Below, in pieces: positions 1-10,680 of a stretch of 64,000 bases of DNA; position 1 is the stretch's first letter; every line of letters starts with the position of its first letter. A program made the translations under genes and the position numbers. Origin of the DNA: Diplolepis rosae (Eukaryota > Arthropoda > Insecta > Hymenoptera > Diplolepididae); the NCBI GenBank assembly GCA_030998225.1, contig JAPYXD010000701.1, positions 10,462,501-10,526,500 on the forward strand, read 5' to 3'. Below the pieces are notes generated by a model. That model did no database searches and was not told where the DNA came from. It worked only from the letters and a program-made list of their open reading frames with translations.

Positions 1-417
1 TCGAAGGAATTATCGAATTGGATTGAAATTTGGCATACTTCTTGAGGGGACAAAGAGAAAGGACAAGCTCATTAGCCAGTTATTTTTGACCAATAGTTCT
101 GGTTTTATCCATAAAAAACTTTTCAGTAAAAATAAAAAATTCAATTTTTCCGCGAAATAAAACGAGATACGGAAAAAATTTGTGAAACAAAATTATTTAT
201 TTCAAAAAGATCTATAACTTTGTTGTTTACAATTTTTTTATAGTAGTTATATCTTTTGTTTATTGATGAAAAATTTTATTGAAAATAAAAACTTTTGGTT
301 TCCAAAAAAACTATACGAGATACAAAAAGAATGTTGAGGACAAAATTGTTCATCTCACGAAAATATAAAAATAAACCTGCGACCATTTTTTGACCGGAAA
401 TGTAGTTTTCGTTTTAA

Positions 418-1208
418 AGTAGTTCGTTCACGAAAATTGGACCTCAGGCAAAAATAGATCATTTTGCTTTCAAGAATAGCAATATTATTATTGAAGGGCT
501 ATTTTGGAAGAGAAAAGATTATTTTTCATTAAAAAAATTTGAAGCTCAAAAAAATAATGTTATTAATAAATTTTATTTTTGCCCAAACTTATTTTCTTAT
601 CGCTTCAAGCCAAATTTTTAAAAATGATGCGATTCTAATAAATCACGGTTCATTTTTTTAGCAAAAAAGATTCTCTACAACTCGACCGTTTCCAATTTTT
701 GAAAATGAATTCCTTAATGGCTGAAATTATATAAAAACAATTTTTCAAAACAAAAATTTGTATAAACAAATTGCTGTATTTGATAATAATTAATTCAATT
801 TAAAAAATAAGAAACGGTCATGTTGTAGATAATCTTTTTCCTAAAAAAATAAACCGTGATTTATTATAATCGCATAATTTTTAAAAATTTGGCTCGAAGC
901 GATAAGAAAATAAGTTTGGGCAAAAATAAAATTTATTAATAAAATTATTTTTCAAATTAATTAGTTGAGTTTGAAATTTCTGCCACTGCCTACAAAGACC
1001 TGGGCTCGAATCCCAGCGCAGTCGAAAGCGTCTTTTTTTCCATAAAAAGATTTTCAAATTCTTTAAAATTATTTTTTTGTGCTTCAAATTTTTTTAATGA
1101 AAAATAATCTTTTCTCTTTCAAATTAGCCCTTCAATAATAATATTGCTATTCTTGAAAGCAAAATTATCTATTTTTGCCTGAGGTCTAATTTTTGTGAAC
1201 TAACCACC
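418..1208. mobile_element. TTAA-flanked foldback element, GGTAGTT family
   Basis: A long inverted repeat: the left arm (from 418, AGTAGTTCGTTCACG) is mirrored by the right arm ending at 1208 (GTGAACTAACCACC). Both ends are flanked by TTAA (414-417 and 1209-1212), as expected for a TTAA target duplication. The centre carries the family core 'ctacaac..gaccgtttcc' in inverted copies. Other copies lie at 10681-12262, 30789-32410, 36760-37426 and 50965-51560. It has no open reading frame and is non-autonomous. A SINE is inserted in its right arm. A GG-type terminus after TTAA recalls Kolobok-type elements more than piggyBac, which is inference. Confidence 0.8.
953..1064 (+). mobile_element. tRNA-derived SINE, short copy with target-site duplication
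   Basis: Contains a Pol III B-box-like GGCTCGAATCC inside a perfect T-arm-like stem (CTGGG..CCCAG). The tail 'gattttcaaattcttt' is shared with the other copies. It is bounded by a perfect 12-bp direct repeat AAAATTATTTTT (941-952 and 1065-1076), typical of LINE-driven insertion. The tRNA 5' half with the A box is missing here and is replaced by 'tttctgccactgcctac', also seen at about 40022. It is inserted in the right arm of a TTAA foldback. Confidence 0.75.
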
Positions 1209-1392
1209 TTAATCGTAAAAAACTTTGAAAAATGGAAAAATCTCAATTTGCACCAAATCTATGCGCGATACGAAAAAAATTTGTTCCCTTCAAAAAGATA
1301 TACAACTTTAGTGTTCACCATTTTTTCATAGAAGCGCGACGATCAACTTGTGCGCCCTAGAAGCCCTCAAACTTGCGAGCGATGAGAATGTA

Positions 1393-2252
1393 CCATACAA
1401 GCAGGCAGATTTTTCAAGTATTTTTACAAGTACTTATAATCGAATCGCTACCATGAATTTTGATCATTCGCTCGAAATTATCCGAATAGAATTTGCATGT
1501 AAATATATGTAAATATGTACATATAACTTGAGGATGCTGCTGAAAACAGGACTAAAGACATGCATCTTATTCCATGAATGGCAGGACGTTCAAACGTCAA
1601 TCAGTCATTTCATCCAGGCAAGTATCTATCCATCTTGATATATTATACACTATATAGAGGATAGTTATGTTTGTGTGGGATAGAGACAGATTTAAGTGGC
1701 AACGTTATGCTTATTTTTTATTGTACTTATGTATATATACTCTACCTGTTGGAGAGTTTATTTTTAACGTTTCTGATCTCTTGTCAAATTATTATTCACC
1801 CTTTAGGAAACGGGTTTTTATATTCGCTCTTCAGAAATGAATAATTTCAAGGTCTCATCTCAATTTCGGCGATTCATATAACAATACGTAATTATGTATA
1901 AAATTTCACAATATAGACACTTATAAAATTACAGAATACTTTCTAACATGTTTTTGTAAAACCTATTTCACCTCAAGAATGATCATAACCATAAGTGTTA
2001 TTGGTATGTATCATTAATTTCAAAAATTTTAGAGCTGCTGCATTTTATTCAATATTAGAAAAGAGAATTATATTTTATGAATAATATTTGTAAAGGATGT
2101 TCCTCCATTAGATCAATATCAAAATCGAGCATTTTAAAAAATAATGTAAATCAAAAGGAAAATATTCCCATCGTTAATTTGGAAGGTTGGAAGGAAACTT
2201 AATGTAAAATCTTCTGAAAAAATGTTTCAGGTTAAAATTGTTTATTTAAGAA
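1393..2252. other. unassigned AT-rich stretch
   Basis: I see no gene, RNA or clear repeat here. Short TA-rich tracts occur at about 1490-1530 and 1725-1740. Open frames are all short. Confidence 0.4.
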
Positions 2253-2254
2253 TA

Positions 2255-2507
2255 CACGGAAAATATTAGTTTTATAAAGTTTATAGAACTGTTCAAAAGT
2301 TTAGGATACAGGAATTTACGGAACATAGTTCTGGAAAAATTACAGAACTTTTCAGAATAAAACGCGGAAATTTCAATCATTTTTCCTGAATGTTCCGCAT
2401 TTGATTCTGAAAAGTTCTGTAATTTTTCCAGAACTCTGTTCCGTAAATTCCTGTATTCCCAACTCTTAAACAGTTCTATAAAATTTACTGAACTATTTTT
2501 TTCCGTG
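2255..2507. mobile_element. TA-flanked palindromic MITE (CACGGAAA ends)
   Basis: Near-perfect palindrome of about 253 bp. The left end CACGGAAAATATTAGTT is mirrored by the right end AACTATTTTTTTCCGTG, with TA on both sides (2253-2254 and 2508-2509). The internal segment 'tacggaacatagttctgg' is mirrored by 'ccagaactctgttccgta'. A second copy is at 29819-30069. No coding potential. TA duplication suggests mobilisation by a Tc1/mariner-type transposase supplied elsewhere. Confidence 0.85.
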
Positions 2508-2594
2508 TATTTATCTATTAGAGTTGTGTTTTTCCTTAAGTTTCAAATCAGGAATGGTTTTAATAGTGAAAAATAAATAATTCTAATATTTCGT

Positions 2595-3332
2595 CCCATT
2601 TATGCGAAAATCATGAATGTGCAAAATCGAAAATTTGAAAAAAAACGAAGAAAACTGATTTCAATTTTCGATCCAATTTAAATCATTTTGTTTTTCAATG
2701 TAAATTCATTCGTTTTAGGTAAATGAAGTTCGCAACGTTGCTATAGCAATGAAAAAGTAATTTTTGAGCATTTGGGGTTGAAGACGACAAACATCCCCGC
2801 TAGGTTTGGGGATGAATTTATTTTCCTAATTAATTGGCACTAAATGCAACAATATCCAGTCTTAAAATTTTAGGTATCGAGCATAGTTTGATTTTCCAAA
2901 TTTTTTATTCATATTTTTGGGCATTTGGGGTTTAAAACGACAAACATCCCCGCTTGGTTTGGGGATGAAAATTTTTTCCTAATTAATTGGCACTAAATGC
3001 TACAATATCCAGTCCTAAAATTTTAGGTATCGAGCTTAGTTCAGTTTTTTGTTTTTTTTTTACGTTTTCCGATATTCAAGGGATGAAATGCATGCGGAAG
3101 GGTTGTTTTCGTGCTATATTGCCATTTAGACTTGATTAAAATAGATTTGAATGACTAGAAATTTTTTTTTCCTAAACTTGGAATTTTACTTTTTCGTTGC
3201 TACATCAACGTTGCGAACTTCATTTACCTTTCTTTTTTAGATTGAATTTTAATTTTTCTTAAATTGAAATCAGTTTTCTTCATTTTTCTCAAAACTTCGA
3301 TTTTGCACATTCATGGTTTTCGCATAAATGGG
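2595..3332. mobile_element. large foldback element with internal tandem duplication
   Basis: Ends CCCATTTATGCG (2595) and CGCATAAATGGG (to 3332) are inverted. The inverted arms extend at least 100 bp ('atgtgcaaaatcg' against 'cgattttgcacat') and resume at 'aatgaagttcgcaacgttg' (2724) against 'caacgttgcgaacttcatt'. Between the arms a block of about 153 bp is tandemly duplicated (from 2768 and 2921). Each block contains the hairpin CATCCCCGC..GTTTGGGGATG. No open frame. Confidence 0.8.
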
Positions 3333-3639
3333 CCGATTTATAAAAACCAATCATAGAGAGTTATAGAGAATCTTTAAAGGAATAAAATCTGCTCTGAATG
3401 AGCATTAGGATTAATAAATGTTTCCAAAACAATTTTAATCTTAAATAATATTTTCTAAAGCTCGCTTTTAGTTCTTTTCAAAAATTAATTACAATTTTAA
3501 CGATAAAAAATAGTTTTTTGATAATTGCGACTTTAGATTATGGAGAAACTGATCCAACAGCAAAACAAAACATTTAATCATGGACATTAAACATTATCTT
3601 TTATGAATAAATTTAAATTTCAGGAAAAATAATGCTTTT

Positions 3640-3925
3640 AATAATGTTTTTTAAAATAGAATTTTTCTTTGCTATCGCCACTTACCAATTTTTAAAAATT
3701 ATTGGATTTTCATAAATAATTGCTTATTTGTTCGGGGAAAACATTCTCTACAACTCTACTGTTTCCAATTTTAGAAGTAAGCAAAAAATCTTCAAATATA
3801 GTTATTTTTTTCAAACTAATTTTTCTTTTTAAAAACTTGTTTTATCGACTTCAGGCACTGAAAACTTTACTTCTAAAATTGGAAATGGTAGAGTTGTAGA
3901 GAATATTTTCCCCGAGGAAATTATT
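3640..3925. repeat. truncated TTAA-family foldback core
   Basis: Matches the core of the element at 27853-28518: 'aataatgttttttaaaatag', 'ttcggggaaaacattctc' and 'ctacaactctactgtttcc', mirrored by 'ggaaatggtagagttgtag' and 'atattttccccgag'. The outer arms and TTAA ends are gone on both sides. An (ATT)n tract follows at 3920-3938. Confidence 0.65.
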
Positions 3926-4599
3926 ATTATTATTATACAATTATTATTTACTCTTTCCAAGTGAAATCAATTATTATGAATATTTATTGAGGTATTTTAT
4001 ATTTAACTTCATATCAAAGAAGAATTTGTGCATAAAATTATATGAAAACTTGAGTTTTTTAATTCATTATGAAAAAATTTGTCAACTTCTTTCTATCTCT
4101 TGTTTTTAAGTATTTTGTTCTGAAGCAATTTCAAGTTTTTATCAACTCATATGTAAAAAACGAAATATTTTAAAGTCGGACTGACAGATCTGGTCCCAGT
4201 TGGGCCGTATGCAAAATTTCTGTTTGGAATTACGTAAAGCTTTCAGTTTTTTATTAACCTTGGGCCGTAAAGTTGATCATGAACATCAACATATATCTTC
4301 CATTATTGATTAAGGGTCAATACAAGTCCAGAATATGAATATAAAAAATCTTTATTTTTCAAAAATTAGTTTTTTTTAACAAAATTGTTTTATTGAATCT
4401 ACAAAGTATTTTATTGAAGTGAAAAACATTTTTTGTTTAAGACTAATAAATACTTGAAATTTATTAAAAGTAATTAAAATACGATGATGGAACTAACAAA
4501 AATTTTAAACGAACAAAAACATAGTTATGGATAATTTGAAGAATTATTGTTTACCAATTAAAAAAAAAACTTGATTGCATTCCTTTATTTTACTAGAGA
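3926..4599. other. unassigned AT-rich stretch
   Basis: No gene or clear repeat recognised. 'Gggccgta' occurs twice (about 4202 and 4263) without further structure. Confidence 0.35.
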
Positions 4600-4601
4600 T
4601 A

Positions 4602-4891
4602 CACTGTTAAAAATCTTATTAATTTTAATTGACTTTAATATACTAGTGGTAAATCCAAATTAATAGATATGTATATTATAAAAATTAATATACATTTATA
4701 TTAAATTTAATAACTTTTCAATCAAAATATATTAAAGTTAGCAAATATTTTTAAAATATATACACGTGTGTATTTAAATTCAAATAAAAGTTTGTATTTT
4801 TTGAGATTAAAGTATTTTAAATTTAATATACGTTGCTGAACAAAACTCCCATTACATGTAATGGAAGTTTAATACAGAAATTTCTAACAAG
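4602..4891 (-). mobile_element. TA-flanked AT-rich MITE (CACTGTTAAAAATC end)
   Basis: Starts CACTGTTAAAAATC and ends TTTCTAACAAG with TA on both sides (4600-4601 and 4892-4893). It is the inverse-orientation relative of the element nested at 22464-22765: shared blocks include 'aatcttattaattttaat', 'cattacatgtaatggaag' and 'tttaatacagaaatttct'. About 290 bp, non-coding. Confidence 0.7.
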
Positions 4892-4893
4892 TA

Positions 4894-5840
4894 TTTTTAA
4901 CATGTATCGAAGATCTAAAAAATACCTAATAAAGAATAAACAGTACTTAATAAAAATTTTGCACCAACCAGATAAAATTATTTTTCAAAATTTCTATAAA
5001 CGATTGTGAAATTTTAGAAGCAACAAACGTAATAATTATAATAAAAATCTATTGTTACTTAGCGTTATGAATATTTTCTCCATTTGCTGGAGTAATGTTA
5101 TACAGCGTAAGCATTATATTGAAAACGGGCTTCGGTATAAAGTCGACATTTCGCCCCCCATGACACTTAAAACCCGGCTTAGGAGGCATTGCGACGTCCA
5201 GCGTCGAGGGGACGTCACGTTTTTGGACTTCACTGACTTCATGAGATTAATACGACGTGACACGTACATAATTTACAGTCTTTTTTCATTTAAAATTTTT
5301 CGCTTTAGTCCTTTGCTTTTTCTTAAATTTGCAATTGAAATAATCGTAAAACTTCACGGAACAAAAATTGAGGATTATAAAGCAAAAGTAACATCCGACA
5401 CGGTTCCAGCCTGTGACCAATCGGATGGACTTTATAGGTCTTTTCTTACTCTTGAGACAGGGAAATGTTCTCCAATCTCAAGTCTGACCTCGATCTCACT
5501 CTAACGGTCGAAAGTATTCACTTCGCAAAAATTAGTTTTATTAATGTCTCTCATTTCTAACTATTAATGGATTAAATGTAATTATAATGAGTATAAATAA
5601 GGTAATCTCATTAAATATTAAATTTATCTCATGTGTTTCTAATTGCTGCTAGGTAGCTTAATTTGTTAACAGTTGCTTGACTTTTGATCTCTTGAGAATT
5701 ACAGATAAAGTTGGGATTAGAAATTTGTTTCACGGTTGAGAAAGTACACAGGAAAAATAACATCTAGTAATAAATAAAATAATTTCAAAAGATTGGGAGT
5801 TTGAGAAGATAGGAATAAATCATTTGTGCAAAGATTAGAA
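4894..5840. other. unassigned stretch with one 150-codon open frame
   Basis: An open frame runs 5052-5504 on the plus strand through a locally GC-elevated patch (5130-5240). The predicted peptide has no domain I recognise and no splice context or codon pattern that argues for a gene. The remainder shows nothing. Confidence 0.3.
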
Positions 5841-8800
5841 CTTTCATTTCGTTTTAATTATCAAAATATAAAATGATAATTATTCATTATAGACTCACAA
5901 AGAAACCAGGTGTTACACTGAGAAAAAAATGTATCCAACAAAACTTTTTTTGTTATCCTGACAAAATATTTTGTTGTCCCAACAAAACATTTTGTTTAAC
6001 CAACAAAATTTGTTTGATATAGCAAAATGTTTTGTTGGCACAACAAAAGATTTTTGTTAGCTAAATACTAACCAAATATTTTTGTTGATTTGACAAAACT
6101 GTTTTCTCAGTGTATATATTTATCCAGATACTGGTGTAAAATATAATTCTGAACCAGAATTCTGTGTTATAATTATCCGAGTTCTAGGATTAAATCTGCC
6201 ATTCCAGGCAAGAACATTGTTAACTCAATTCTCGTCGAAACTGAGAAAATCAAGAAAAACTATCGCCATCGATACTGAATGGAAAAATGAAAATTTGATC
6301 AGTATTTGCTCGATTTCGGGGTGAAAATTGTCCGTTTTATTTGATTCCGTGAAGAAAAACCAGTATTTTTATAACAAGTAGAAAAATAAGTTAAGATTTT
6401 TTGGTGGTTCAAAAGAAAATAAAGTTACCATAAAAAAACTATTAATCATATATTAATTTTGAAAACACAATGAAATGCAGTTTTTTCCGCTGAATTGATA
6501 GACATTAAAAACTCAATTTCTTCAAAATTTGAGTTAACAAGGTTTTTGCCTGGGACGGCAGAAATATAAAATTCACCAGAATCCAGGTAAATATAACATC
6601 TGGTTTTTCCTGTGTTCACATTTTTTCGGACTGAGAATACTAAAGTTTAAAAACATTTACTAGTATTTTATGGTAAAGTCTTCTATAGTTATTTTTTTAA
6701 AGTCCAGTATTTCATTGTTAAAAATGTTCGCTATGGTATTTGGTGTTATAATAATCGAGTTATGGGTAAAATTTACACTAAAAACACCGTATGTTATATT
6801 TACTATAATTCTGGTGCAGAGTACACATTTTGTTCTAAAAATCAATCAATATGATACTGGATTCTAGTATAGAATCTATATTCTACACCAGACTCTGTTC
6901 GAATATTACAGATAAAACTAGGTGTTATACCTACCCAGAATCTGGTGTTATATTAATCAAGTTTTAGGGTAAAATATAGATTCTATCCAGAATCTGGGTA
7001 AATATAACACCAGTTTTTGTGTGTGCTTGAATCAACCAAACATTCGTTCAATCGTATAATAAGCAAATACTTTTGTTGATCCAACCAAATGTGTTTTTGA
7101 GTGTAGAACACATGGATTTTACAGAAAAATAGATGTTATATTCACCCGGAGTCCAGTGTTATATTTACTTGGAATTTGGTGTATAATATAGATTCTTCAC
7201 TAGAATCCGGTGTCATCAGAAAAAAAAACCAAGTGTTCTGTTTACCCGGATTTTGGTGCAGTCTACATTTTACTCTATTAGAAGACAATTAATATAACAC
7301 TAGTTTCTAGTGTAGAATCTATATTCTACACCAGAATCCGGGTGAATATAACACTTGGTTTATTCTGTGATATTAATTGACTTCTGTGGTGAAATCTACA
7401 CTAAAAAAACCAGGTGTTATATTTACCCGGATTCTGGTGCAGAGTCTACATTTTACCTTAGAAACCAATTAGTATAACAGTAGATTCTAGTGTCGAACCT
7501 ATATTCTACACCAGACTCCGGGTGAATATAACACTTGGTTTTTCCGTGCAGATGGAATCTAGAATCTCAATAAAAAGACATAAATTTTTATGCGTATTTG
7601 AATTATTCAAAACATTGATAATCCATATAATGAGCAAATTGTTTTGTTGATCTAACTAAATTTTTTTCGGAGTGTAGAACACATGAATTTCACAGAAAAA
7701 TAGGTGTTATATTCACCCGGAGTCCGGTGTTATATTTACCCTGATTCTGTTGTCTGATTATGTATACTACACTCCGGTGTTATATTAATTGAGTTATTTA
7801 GTTGAATCAACAAAAGAAGTTTCATTTCGTTTTAATTATCAAAATATAAAATAATAATTATGCATTATAGACTCACAAAGAAACCAAGTGTTATATATTT
7901 ATCCAGATACTGGTGTAAAATATAAATTCTGAACCAGAATTCTGTGTGATAATGTGAAGTTCACCATAATCCGGGTAAATATAACACCTGGTTTTCCCTG
8001 TTTGTTATGATGAGCAAATTGTTTTGTTGATTCAACTAAATTTATACTTACTCGGGATTTGGTGTATAATATAGATTCTACACTAGAATCCGATGTCATC
8101 AGAAAAAAAAACCAAGTTTTATATTTACCCAGATTCGGGTGCAGTCTACATTTTGCCCTAGAAGACAATTAATATAACACTAGATTCTAGTATAGAATTT
8201 GTATTCTACACTAGATCGGGTGAATATAACACTTGGTTTATTCTGTGATATTAATCGACTTCTATGGTAAAATCTACACCAAAAACATCGTATCTTATAT
8301 TTACCCGGATTCTGTTGCAGAGTCTATATTTTAACTTAGAAACCAATTAGAATAACACTAGATTATAGTGTAGAATCTATATTCTACACCAGACACCGGG
8401 TAAATTTAAAATTTGGTTTTTTCCTTGCAGATAGAATCTATAATCCCAATAAAAAGACATAAGTATTTTTTGCGTATTTGAATTAATCAAAACTTTGTTT
8501 ATCCATATAATGAGCAAATTCTTTTGTTGATCCAACTAAAGAACTCGATTAATATAACACCAAATTCTAGTATAGAATCAGACACCAGAATCGAGGTAAT
8601 TATAACACCAGATTCCCGGTGAATGTAACATCTTTCTTTCTGTTATAATAATCAAGGTTTTTCGTGAGGTTGAATCAAACAAAAATCTATTCAACTGTAT
8701 AATTAACAAATTCTTTGGTTGATCCAACTAAATTTTTGTTGTATTAACCCCACTTATTTCTCAGTGTATAGCATATGAATTCGACGGAAAAACCAGGTCT

Positions 8801-8850
8801 ATCCAGAATCTGGATAAATTTAACACCTGGCTATTTTGTGTTTTCTGTGT
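5841..8850. repeat. complex array of diverged direct and inverted repeat units
   Basis: Units carry 'ggtgttatatttacccgg', 'gattctacactagaatcc' and their inverses, many times over. A block at about 7175 recurs at about 8058 (spacing about 885). The 'cattatagactcacaaag' block at 5886 recurs at 7862, spacing 1976, or about 1778 after removing the 197-bp MITE and its TA, which is close to two such spacings. A block at about 7104 recurs at about 7676. I read this as tandemly amplified, diverged copies of a palindromic element. All open frames inside are by-products. Confidence 0.7.
5916..6112. mobile_element. CACTGAG-ended MITE with TA duplication
   Basis: Starts CACTGAGAAAAAAA and ends GTTTTCTCAGTG, 197 bp, flanked by TA (5914-5915 and 6113-6114). 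The same flanking sequence without the element is present at about 7866-7940 ('accaagtgttatatattt'), so the insertion and its TA duplication are seen directly. A copy differing at only about four positions lies at 44531-44726. Internal sequence is a series of 'ttttgttg/caacaaaa' inverted units. Confidence 0.92.
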
Positions 8851-9404
8851 TGGTTATCTCCGTGTATTCTAATTATCTTTAAAGTATAGAGTCATAAAAT
8901 GACTTTTACATTTAATATACAATTTTTCATATGTTAGGAAAGCAATCTAGAAATTCTTTTGGTAAGTTCGCGATTGTATCTTTGGTATTAAAGTAACTGT
9001 AGTATAGTGGACCGTAACTCGAGACTTGGCCGTCACCTTCACAGGGAATAAAGTATAAGGCAGGATTATGTGCAGACTTAAGAAGTTAAGAACACTACAT
9101 AGGTTTATCTGCACTTTAAGTAAGTATACTCTTATATAGACCAGAAAGTAGAGGAGGCTTGAAACGAGTCGCTGGATAATAATTAGATATCCTATATCAT
9201 CTCGTACTGGAATCCCTGCTTACTTTCCGGAACGCTCCAGACCGCCCCCGTCATGCTCAGACAGTAAAAAACAAAAGCAATCCGAACAATTCATAATAAA
9301 TCGATCACTTAGAATGTATATTAGTCGTTATCGTATCGATGAAGAAACGTGTTTTTCTTCTAAATGGGCGTCTAATTTATATTTCAAGTGATCTCAAATC
9401 AGGG
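8851..9404. other. unassigned, partly unique stretch
   Basis: Moderate GC around 9000-9260 and no open frame of note. A strong splice-donor-like GTAAGTAT occurs at about 9119, but I see no exon to attach it to. Confidence 0.3.
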
Positions 9405-9850
9405 AAAAGTTAGGGAAAGTCTCGAAGTTTTTTTTTATTTTTTAAGTAGAACAGAATACAAAGAACTTTTATATAAGTTTGAAATTAATTTACCAATATT
9501 CTAATCATCGCGTGAAAAATATTTCATTCAAAATTCGTAAACATTTCAGCACTTTTTGGCAAACTTTGATTAATTGTAAATTTTCAGAAAACTTGGCTCA
9601 AAAGTGGTCAACTATTCAGAGATAATAACAAAACTGTCTACGAAAAATTTAGAGACTGATCAGTATTTTAAAATTCCTGAGCATTTTATGAATTTTTACT
9701 GGACCTTTTTGTTTTTATTTTTTTAAAGTTGATTATCTTTTGAAGAAATTTTCTGAAATTTTACTTTTTCTGAAACTTGGCCTGAAAGTGCTGAAATGTG
9801 CTGAAAAAAAAGTTTATGAAATTTTAACGTATTATTTTTTTTCGTGTATA
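9405..9850. repeat. degenerate foldback
   Basis: 'Catttcagcactttttggc' at about 9543 is mirrored by 'gcctgaaagtgctgaaatg' at about 9781, with weaker symmetry further out. Ends are not defined. Confidence 0.45.
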
Positions 9851-10494
9851 TTTTCTTAACGAGATTTCCGGTATTATGAATTAAATACAAGTGAATTCAA
9901 AATATTCAATAAAGCCTAATCCCATTAAATTCAATTAATTACAATGAATTAAAACTGAATTAGTGGTAATAATAATTTATTTCTGTGGAATGTGCATTTT
10001 TTAAGTGTCCAACATTAAACTGAATTCTATAATGTCTTTTCTAGAACGAGACCTTATAATATCTCATTTGACTTGAAAACTTTTTATAATATGAACGTCA
10101 AAAACAAAATGATAAAATATATTATAGAATTGAATAATCAAAAAAGTCTTCTGCTTTTATAGCTTATTTCTTTATTCTTACACAATTAAAATAAAAGGAA
10201 GGATATTCGAACATAACTAGTTGATAAATGTGACTAAAGAATTTCTCTGACTAGTTCCAATGACTTATAAAGAATTTTTGCCAGTAAAAATCTAAGAAAA
10301 CATTAACTTTCACAGTAACCATAAAATCGGTAAACTCGCAACAACCAAGAATAAATATACTTTGCGCGTAAGAAAAAATGTGTTGTCTCTTCCCTTCACG
10401 CGAAATCGTATACTTTTAGCTCATCAAGAGATGATTTGTAAGATTTTCTTGTTCATATTGGTCAATTTTAGAAGTTAAAGCGATTACACGGTAA
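9851..10494. other. unassigned AT-rich stretch
   Basis: No gene, RNA or clear repeat seen. Confidence 0.35.
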
Positions 10495-10680
10495 AAAAAA
10501 CTGTTGCATTTACTGAATTCATAAGTTAAAATAGTGGCAGCATAAACTTTCTGAAAATTCAACAGATATTTCACTTCAATTTACGGCTTTTTTGTAGATA
10601 TAAAAGATTTGTCAATAAATATTTTAAAAATTCCTGTTGAATTAACATTTTGGAGATAATTCTTTATTTTGTAACTTTAA

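Larger units (their letters stand above)
1..1390 (+). repeat. CATTCTCATC-family element, right part, interrupted by a TTAA foldback
   Basis: The first 410 bases and 1213-1390 match, with divergence, the family seen complete at 33188-34272: the same run of 'gagatacgaaaaaa' blocks, the 'aaggacaag' segment near 59-67, and the right terminus GATGAGAATG at 1381-1390 followed by TA. The left end lies outside the window. A TTAA-flanked foldback (418-1208) interrupts it. No coding capacity is visible. The family assignment rests on visual alignment. Confidence 0.6.

Noticed and set aside
5052..5504. 150-codon plus-strand frame
   Set aside because: No recognisable domain, no splice or promoter context, and composition shifts midway; kept only as an unassigned stretch.
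6500..8800. CRISPR-like or regularly spaced repeat array
   Set aside because: Repeats are diverged, include both orientations and have irregular spacing; the genome is eukaryotic.
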